A DNA stretch of 64,000 bases, taken from NCBI GenBank assembly GCA_022841465.1, contig JALHRL010000020.1, forward strand, positions 1 to 64,000, given 5' to 3'. Positions 58,057-64,000 of this stretch are shown in pieces; position 1 is the stretch's first letter; each line of letters starts with the position of its first letter. The position numbers and the translations under genes were made by a program. This DNA is from Bacteroidia bacterium (GTDB lineage Bacteria > Bacteroidota > Bacteroidia > B-17B0 > Aurantibacillaceae). Under the pieces are notes generated by a model. It worked only from the letters and a program-made list of their open reading frames with translations. It ran no database searches and was not told where the DNA came from.

Positions 58057-59159
58057 TATTCAAGTTTCCAATTAGGTTTCATAAACAATAAGCTTACTGC
58101 AACAATAAGAGCATAAATGGGATAAAACATTGCCGCTAAAATTGTTAAAAATAAACTCGTTTTAAGTTTTATAAAACGTGAAGCTAAAAATACTAACAAA
58201 ATGTCAATTAACAACTTACTTATTATAAAAATTAAGGGGAAAAACCATTGTTTTGGACTAAAAATTACGCTTAGAATACAGCTAACAAAAAATGCGTTAA
58301 CACCAATAATAACAAGGGCTACCAGCCAATTTAATGGGTTTTTACTGTGCCTTAACTTACCGGCCCACCTTGCCTTTTGCTGCAAAAGCGCTTTAAATTT
58401 ATTTTGCGGCAAAGTAAAGACAACTGCATTCTTGTTTTTTAAATAAGTAATAGTATTGGGTCTTGTTTTTTTTACATCCTCTAAAAAAAACACATCATCT
58501 CCCGATTCTATTTTCAGATGATTGGTGTAAGCGCCGGTTTCTTTAAAAAGGTTTTTTGTAAAAGCTAAATTTGCCCCGCTACACAAAAAAGGAGTTTTAT
58601 GAAATACTGAAGCCATTGTAAAAATATTTAAAACAAATGATTCTGTTTCTTGCAATGCATTTAATAAATTGTTTTGAGGCATTATTAAAACCGGACAAAT
58701 AATAAATTCACTTTTAGAATCAATATAAAAATTAACAAGCACATGTAGCCAATTTTCTGAATTAGTAAAAGTGTCAGCATCACGCGTAACTATTAAATTA
58801 AACTTTGCACACTCTATTGCTTTAACAATAGATTTCTTTTTTCCAATATGAGATTCATTAGAAATAATTTGATAGTTACAATTGCTGTTTTTTAAAATTT
58901 CTTCGGCAATTTTTAAAGTATTGTCAGTGCTTGCATCGTTAACTAAAAGTATTTCATAATGTGCTTTATTATATTTTTGGTTTATAATTGATGTTAAACA
59001 TTTTTTAATGTTTAATGCTTCGTTTCTAGCGCAAACAATTATACTAACATTGGTTTCTAAATTATTATTACTAAACAAATATTTTTTATGTGCTATAAAA
59101 CCAAGCGCCATCCATAGCAACAGTAAAAAATATATACTTAAGCCAATAAAAAATAACAT
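58056..59159 (-). CDS. Membrane-bound family 2 glycosyltransferase
   Basis: 367 residues. One N-terminal helix, then a GT2 domain (VSIIVCARNEALNI, LLVNDASTDN, VTRDADTF, QKARWAGKLR), and three C-terminal membrane helices. The layout is that of processive or lipid-linked GT2 enzymes such as those making glycolipids. Between a YbhN-like protein and a permease, it may act in envelope lipid glycosylation. Confidence 0.88.
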   Translation of the reverse strand: MLFFIGLSIYFLLLLWMALGFIAHKKYLFSNNNLETNVSIIVCARNEALNIKKCLTSIINQKYNKAHYEILLVNDASTDNTLKIAEEILKNSNCNYQIISNESHIGKKKSIVKAIECAKFNLIVTRDADTFTNSENWLHVLVNFYIDSKSEFIICPVLIMPQNNLLNALQETESFVLNIFTMASVFHKTPFLCSGANLAFTKNLFKETGAYTNHLKIESGDDVFFLEDVKKTRPNTITYLKNKNAVVFTLPQNKFKALLQQKARWAGKLRHSKNPLNWLVALVIIGVNAFFVSCILSVIFSPKQWFFPLIFIISKLLIDILLVFLASRFIKLKTSLFLTILAAMFYPIYALIVAVSLLFMKPNWKLE

Positions 59160-59161
59160 CT

Positions 59162-60142
59162 CTACCCTTTTCTATTCTTTAGTTTAAACGAACTTAAATT
59201 TAAATTCTCTCTTAATAAAATAATATATCCTACAATACTTGGTAAAACAATATTAACTAACCATAATAAAACTGCAATTAGTGCCAATGCCGGATTAGAA
59301 ATACCTATTTCCGAAAAAACCACTAAGGCTATTGCTGCCCTAACTGCAGCTTCTATTAAACTGAACATGGGTATTATGGTAGTTAATAAAAAATAAGCGC
59401 CAATACTGCTAAATAATTGCAAAAAATTAGCTGTAGGATTAAACACAGCAATAAGTAAATAAAACTGTGTGGCAAAAACAATATAGCGTGTAATTGAAAT
59501 TAAAAACAATGAAATTAATAAGGGTGCTGTCCATTTTATTTGTGCAATTTCACTCCCTTCTGTTTTAATAATTTTATTAGAAACCCAAGCTATTAACGTA
59601 TTAATTTTAAAAACAGAAACAACAAACAACAAACCAACCGCAACAGATAAGCATATTGCAACTACATTTAACGTTGAACTTTTATCTGCATTTAAATTAC
59701 CGCTAAAAACCAAAGAAAAAACACCAACAATAATAGTTATAGATAATTGAAACATGCCATTAATAAAATGCAATACAGTTATTGCAATTCTATTCTCGGG
59801 TTTAAAAAAATGTATCTTTGCCAAAAACTCTGTTGCCCTTCCCGGAGCTAAATTACCAACACAAATACCTGCATAAACAGATTTTTGAGCTTTTATAAAA
59901 CTAATTTTTTCGGTTTGCGCCGTAATTAATTTCCACTTAAAACTTTCAAGCGCCCAATTAACCGGAAATAACAGAATACTTATAATAATTAACCAATAGG
60001 CATTATTACCAAATAAGTTTTCCTTTAACAAAACTAATTGCTCGGGTGAAAAATCGTTTTTTAAACGCCAGTAAATTATACCAAAACTGGCTACACCAAT
60101 AACTAATTTAAATAGCAGAGATATTCGCTTTTTATTTGTCAC
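59162..60142 (-). CDS. Lysylphosphatidylglycerol synthase TM-region (YbhN/UPF0104-like) protein
   Basis: About 326 residues with eight membrane helices. The [11 protein letters not shown] and [13 protein letters not shown] segments match the flippase-like domain (PF03706). The catalytic domain of MprF is missing. The neighbouring glycosyltransferase, 2 bases downstream, makes a glycolipid role plausible. I prefer a GTG at 60142 over a TTG at 60166. Confidence 0.82.
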   Translation of the reverse strand: MTNKKRISLLFKLVIGVASFGIIYWRLKNDFSPEQLVLLKENLFGNNAYWLIIISILLFPVNWALESFKWKLITAQTEKISFIKAQKSVYAGICVGNLAPGRATEFLAKIHFFKPENRIAITVLHFINGMFQLSITIIVGVFSLVFSGNLNADKSSTLNVVAICLSVAVGLLFVVSVFKINTLIAWVSNKIIKTEGSEIAQIKWTAPLLISLFLISITRYIVFATQFYLLIAVFNPTANFLQLFSSIGAYFLLTTIIPMFSLIEAAVRAAIALVVFSEIGISNPALALIAVLLWLVNIVLPSIVGYIILLRENLNLSSFKLKNRKG

Positions 60143-60193
60143 TTTTTCGGTACTATTACAATACAAGCAATTTTAGTAACTTGCATTCAATTA

Positions 60194-60751
60194 ATGGTTA
60201 AAGATAAGATAATACTTGGTATTGACCCCGGTACAATTGTAATGGGTTACGGAATTATTCATGTGTTAAACAATAAAATAAAACCATTAAGTATTGGCGT
60301 AATAAAACTAAATCAGTACGACGATCATGCTATTCGTTTACAAAAAATATTTGAACGAACGGTTGCCATTATTGAAGAATACAAACCTGATGAATTAGCA
60401 ATTGAGGCGCCTTTTTTTGGAAAAAACGTACAGAGCATGCTTAAACTTGGCAGAGCTCAAGGCGTAGCAATTGCAGCTGCTTTAAGTAAAAATATTCCTA
60501 TAACCGAATACTCTCCTAAAAAAATAAAAATGAGTATTACCGGAAATGGTAATGCCAGTAAAGAACAAGTTGCAGCCATGTTGAGGCAAATGCTGGGAAT
60601 TGAAGCTGAATCACAATATTTAGATGCAACCGATGCTTTAGGCGCTGCTGTTTGTCACCATTTTCAATTTAAAGGAAACGACGCAAATACTAAAAAAAGT
60701 TATGGTAGCTGGAAAGCCTTTGTAAACGATAATCCAAAACGAAAGGCTTAA
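60194..60751 (+). CDS. ruvC: Crossover junction endodeoxyribonuclease RuvC
   Basis: 185 residues. It cuts Holliday junctions during recombination. Catalytic acids are visible in [16 protein letters not shown] and the C-terminal [15 protein letters not shown]. Its stop touches the stop of the convergent receptor gene with no base between. Confidence 0.95.
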   Translation: MVKDKIILGIDPGTIVMGYGIIHVLNNKIKPLSIGVIKLNQYDDHAIRLQKIFERTVAIIEEYKPDELAIEAPFFGKNVQSMLKLGRAQGVAIAAALSKNIPITEYSPKKIKMSITGNGNASKEQVAAMLRQMLGIEAESQYLDATDALGAAVCHHFQFKGNDANTKKSYGSWKAFVNDNPKRKA

Positions 60752-63304
60752 TTAATATTCCGCACCCTCAGTACCCATGTTTGTTCCACCGCCTTTGCTT
60801 CTTCCCATTTTCTTAAACAATGATGTATCAAACTTCCCAAATAAATAAGTAACAGAGAATCGTAAATACCTTGTTTCACGTCTTCTGCTCATGTCTTGAT
60901 TAAACGAATCAGTAGAAATATAATATCCAAACTGTTTTGAGTTAAACACATCGCTTAATGTTAAGTTAAATATCCATTGCATTTTCACCATTTTATTTAA
61001 AGTAACATCCATAAAATAAACTTCTCTAGATTGCCCGTTTATAATAGCTTTCGGGGCTTCGTAATTTCCATTAACTTGTAACTGAATTTTCCAAGGCATG
61101 GTATAGTTTAAGCCTACTTTTCCTTTATAACTCCAGCCTTGCGAAACTGTTTCAGGCCTTCCATCAATAATACCACTATTCAAGTAAACGTAAAACACAT
61201 CAAAGTTTAAAGTGGTATTAAAGTTTTTATGAAGATTTAAACGCAAAGTGTTTTCAAAACCATAGCGCCATTGATCGCGACCATTTACCCATGTATTTAC
61301 GGTAACCATACTATTGGTTGGCGATTGATACAAATAATTGGTCATAGGCTGCTGATTGTATCGGGTATATGCCGATGATAAAAAATTACCCTTTCCAAAA
61401 ACTAAATTATAATTAAGCTCTCCAATATTTACCAGTTCAGGCTTTAATGCCGGGTTTCCTATTCTGTAATTTCTTGCATCGCTAAACATAATAAATGGCA
61501 TGGCCATGTAAAAATTCGGACGTTCTATTTTTCTACTCACATTAAACTGAAATTCGTGCTTTGTATTTACTTTTTTACTTAGGTAAAATGAAGGAAACCA
61601 TGCCAATAAAAAATTATCTCTTGTGCTAGGGTAATTGTATTCAAACGACAAATTTTTATCTAATAATTTACCTGCATAGTATGTTTGCTCAAAACGTAAG
61701 CCGGCTTGATAGCCAATATTCCAGATTCCTTTTCCGGTGTACGTAACATAAGCCGCATTAACCATGTCGTCTATTGCATAACTACTGCTTTGTGCTGTAT
61801 CCTTTTCAAAATCTCCGGAAGGATACATTTTGTTTTGAATGTTATTTATAAAAGTAGAGTTTTTATAGTACAAACGCATTCCGGCTTCCAACTTCTTCGT
61901 TTCGCTTAATGGATTCGTAAAATCTAACTGCACTGTGTACATGTTGTTTTTTGATTCGCCTACATTGGTAGAAATCATTGGGTCGTACTTTAAAGTATCT
62001 ACTCCTACTCTAGCAAAATTGTTTGTTGTAAATTCAAAACCCGTTGGTCCGCCTCCCATATTATAGGTAGCATCTATTATCAGCTCCTTATTAGGTGTTG
62101 GATACGATTTTCTGTAAGATAATTGTGTGGTATAATTTTTAAACCCTCCACCATTGACGTTTCTTCTATCGCCCCAGGTATCAAGTGTTCCCATTTTATC
62201 TTTACTGGTAAAAATTTGTCTGTCATCAAATTTCATTGAGCCATCAACAATATTAAAAGACAAACCAATGTTATTTCTGTTATTAATGTTATAATCTACC
62301 GATGCTCTTGCAAACTGAAACTGATGTTTGCTGATGGTGTTATTTTCCAAATTATAATAAAGTTCATCGTCTTGAATAGGGAAATTATAATCTGTTCGTT
62401 TTGTTGCACCAAAAGTTTGACCTTTATTAGTGGTGTTTAAGGAATACATTAAAGAAAAATTAAACGGATTTTCTTTTACATTAATATTTCCGGTAATACC
62501 ATATCTTTCTTGGGTTCCAATATTCCCCATAAGCATTCCGCTGTACCCTGGCTTTTTGCTTTTTTTCAATACAATATTTAAAATTCCTCCGGTTGATGCT
62601 GCTTCAAATTTTGCGCTTGGGTTTGAAATTACTTCAACACGCTCAATGGCATCAGCAGGAATTTGTGTTATGCTTAATGTTGTTGGTCTTCCATCTACAT
62701 AAATCATTACTGCTTTCTCTCTTAAAGTAGCGTTTCCTTCACCGTCAACCGTTATGGTTGGTATATTTTTTAAAACATCTATGCCTGTTCCGCCTCTAAC
62801 CGATAAATCTTTTTCTACATTATAAATTTTTCTGTCTACAGCCATTTGGTAAGTGCTTTTTTCTGCAACCACTTCTACTTCGCTCAATAATTTTTCATCT
62901 ACTTCAACTTTAATATTTCCTAAATCCTGGTCTAATTTATTTGGTGCTTGTATATAAACTTTTGTTTCATAATTTTTGTAGCCTATACCGGTAACACGTA
63001 ATCTAAATCCACCCATAGCAGGTAAGCCTTCTAAACTAAAATCGCCATTTTCTTTGGTAAATGTTCCTGCAATTGCGCTATCTTTATTATACCACAATAA
63101 AACAACCGAGGCAAATTCAACAGGCTTATTTGTTTTTGCTTCTACAATTTTCCCATACATTCTTCCTTTAATATCTTTCAAAAGCTTCATCATGTCTTTT
63201 TGATTTCCACCGGAAGGGATTTGTGCAAATGCATTTGTTTTTCCAAATAGTAGAAATGTTAATACAAGAATGGTTTTAACTTGAAAAGGAATTGCTTTTT
63301 TCAT
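60752..63304 (-). CDS. Outer-membrane beta-barrel receptor (TonB-dependent receptor-like)
   Basis: 850 residues. Signal peptide (about 1-28, ending AFAQ), CarboxypepD_reg-like domain (about 48-125, RMYGKIVEAKTNKPVEFASV), plug domain (about 150-235, with GIDVLKNIPTITVDGEG and IERVEVISNPSAKFEA) and a beta-barrel to the C-terminus. It belongs to the outer membrane beta-barrel family of Bacteroidota, with a clear Gly-rich tail. Substrate unknown; no SusD partner nearby. The ATG at 63304 directly precedes the signal peptide. Confidence 0.9.
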   Translation of the reverse strand: MKKAIPFQVKTILVLTFLLFGKTNAFAQIPSGGNQKDMMKLLKDIKGRMYGKIVEAKTNKPVEFASVVLLWYNKDSAIAGTFTKENGDFSLEGLPAMGGFRLRVTGIGYKNYETKVYIQAPNKLDQDLGNIKVEVDEKLLSEVEVVAEKSTYQMAVDRKIYNVEKDLSVRGGTGIDVLKNIPTITVDGEGNATLREKAVMIYVDGRPTTLSITQIPADAIERVEVISNPSAKFEAASTGGILNIVLKKSKKPGYSGMLMGNIGTQERYGITGNINVKENPFNFSLMYSLNTTNKGQTFGATKRTDYNFPIQDDELYYNLENNTISKHQFQFARASVDYNINNRNNIGLSFNIVDGSMKFDDRQIFTSKDKMGTLDTWGDRRNVNGGGFKNYTTQLSYRKSYPTPNKELIIDATYNMGGGPTGFEFTTNNFARVGVDTLKYDPMISTNVGESKNNMYTVQLDFTNPLSETKKLEAGMRLYYKNSTFINNIQNKMYPSGDFEKDTAQSSSYAIDDMVNAAYVTYTGKGIWNIGYQAGLRFEQTYYAGKLLDKNLSFEYNYPSTRDNFLLAWFPSFYLSKKVNTKHEFQFNVSRKIERPNFYMAMPFIMFSDARNYRIGNPALKPELVNIGELNYNLVFGKGNFLSSAYTRYNQQPMTNYLYQSPTNSMVTVNTWVNGRDQWRYGFENTLRLNLHKNFNTTLNFDVFYVYLNSGIIDGRPETVSQGWSYKGKVGLNYTMPWKIQLQVNGNYEAPKAIINGQSREVYFMDVTLNKMVKMQWIFNLTLSDVFNSKQFGYYISTDSFNQDMSRRRETRYLRFSVTYLFGKFDTSLFKKMGRSKGGGTNMGTEGAEY

Positions 63305-63708
63305 GGTAATTATTGAATGCGCCAAATTACCCATAAATAAGCATATTTTACAGGGCTTTTTACGAATGGTAAAATTGTAATTTAACTGGAGGAATGGGTG
63401 TGCTAAAAACTAAAAAACCGTTAATTTACCGAAAGAAAGGTAGCTAAGTTTTACTGGACTGGGTGAAAATGAAAAGCTTTAAAACATTAAGAACGTCGTC
63501 ACATTCTTCTATCCTGCCTGCAAGTTTATAAGAATTAGTCACTCCATTATTTAAAAAAACAATCCATTATTTGCCTTTTAGATTTTAGCTTTGCCAAAGG
63601 AACAACAAAAATAGTGTTGTTCAGTTAATTAGCTTTTACCGAATGCTACAAATGATAGCAATCGTCAGCCTTGTTTTGTAGCTATCTTTAAGTAAATATT
63701 TATAGTAG
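63305..63708. other. 404-bp intergenic region between the receptor gene and dinB
   Basis: No credible gene. It holds a perfect 7-bp stem (GAACAAC at 63600-63606, GTTGTTC at 63616-63622), a repeated CCATTATTT (63544 and 63564), and a TAGCTTTG box at 63586-63593 that could be a -7 promoter for dinB. No LexA-like palindrome was recognised. Confidence 0.5.
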
Positions 63709-64000
63709 ATGAACCGTTCGGTAGTACACATTGATTTAGATTCCTTTTTTGTTTCGGTAGAGCGGTTACAAAACCCACAACTTATTGGCAAGCCTGTTTT
63801 GGTGGGGGGCGCAGGAGATAGAGGTGTGGTGGCATCGTGTAGTTACGAAGCACGTTCTTACGGTATACACTCTGCCATGCCCATGAAAATGGCGAGGCAA
63901 CTTTGTCCGGATGCTATTATAGTACGTGGCGATACAAGCCAATACAGCTACTATTCTAATATGGTTACCGATATTATTCAAGAAGGTGTTCCGCTTTACG
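63709..64000 (+). CDS. dinB: DNA polymerase IV, N-terminal part
   Basis: The first 97 residues of a Y-family translesion polymerase; the gene continues past the right edge. Motifs HIDLDSFFVSVERL (with the catalytic aspartate), GKPVLVGG, VVASCSYEARSYGI and SAMPMKMARQLCP are the standard DinB finger/palm start. Confidence 0.93.
   Translation, partial: MNRSVVHIDLDSFFVSVERLQNPQLIGKPVLVGGAGDRGVVASCSYEARSYGIHSAMPMKMARQLCPDAIIVRGDTSQYSYYSNMVTDIIQEGVPLY

Overview
This is a chromosomal window from an AT-rich member of the Bacteroidota, probably close to the Flavobacteriia. Several independent signs agree. Promoter-like boxes match the Bacteroidota sigma-factor consensus (TAnnTTTG, some with an upstream TTG about 20 bases away). 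There is an exosortase F / PID-CTERM sorting locus, a pair of DUF4369/TlpA-type thioredoxin lipoprotein-like proteins, an UpxY-type antiterminator, a PadR-PspC pair, an outer-membrane TonB-receptor-like beta-barrel, and a pyrophosphatase whose key glutamate sits in helix 5, the arrangement described for Flavobacterium. I see no phage, insertion sequence or CRISPR array.

Layout. 1-1456: 5' part of a membrane pyrophosphatase gene (runs off the left edge). 1.6-13.4 kb: housekeeping and accessory genes, including a disulfide-less relative of lipoamide dehydrogenase, a DUF3307 membrane protein, a XylR_N-V4R-PAS histidine kinase, two tandem thioredoxin-fold paralogues (one broken by a one-base frameshift), a zinc aminopeptidase, a methyltransferase and the long RelA/SpoT enzyme. 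13.4-16.0 kb (minus strand): a four-gene unit made of a tiny PID-CTERM peptide, exosortase F, its partner membrane protein, and glyA. 16.0-19.6 kb: a Wzc-type tyrosine autokinase, a winged-helix regulator and the UpxY antiterminator. 19.6-48.0 kb: one long, tightly packed plus-strand surface-polysaccharide cluster. 48.0-64.0 kb: TerC, a PadR/PspC operon, pyrG, rimM, a tRNA-Ser followed by a 106-bp tandem repeat carrying terminator hairpins, a VanZ-like gene, a 54-residue lipoprotein gene, an MlaE/MlaF pair, an OppC-like permease with two neighbouring membrane genes, ruvC, a large outer-membrane beta-barrel receptor, and the start of dinB at the right edge.

How the genes work together. The 16-48 kb region looks like one surface-glycan system. 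UpxY probably lets RNA polymerase read through the ~29-kb cluster. Two aminotransferases, two short-chain dehydrogenases, an acetyltransferase and two NodB-like deacetylases modify nucleotide sugars or glycan. HisH, HisF and a WbpG/PseA-type amidotransferase form a set known to turn an acetamido sugar into an acetamidino sugar. A cytidylyltransferase, a divergent NeuB-like synthase and a KdsC-like phosphatase resemble the ulosonic-9-phosphate route known for KDN in Bacteroides. Glycosyltransferases assemble the chain, Wzm/Wzt export it, and a Wzy/WaaL-like membrane protein acts as ligase or polymerase. A Wzx flippase, Wza and the sugar-specific early nonulosonate enzymes are not in the window.

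The strongest candidates for something new are the divergent ulosonate module joined to an acetamidino module, the dedicated tiny Pro/Cys-rich PID-CTERM peptide of the exosortase locus, the cysteine-free dehydrogenase homologue with a new cysteine-rich tail, and the terminator-bearing tandem repeat behind tRNA-Ser. All functions are inferred from sequence reading alone; no database search was run.
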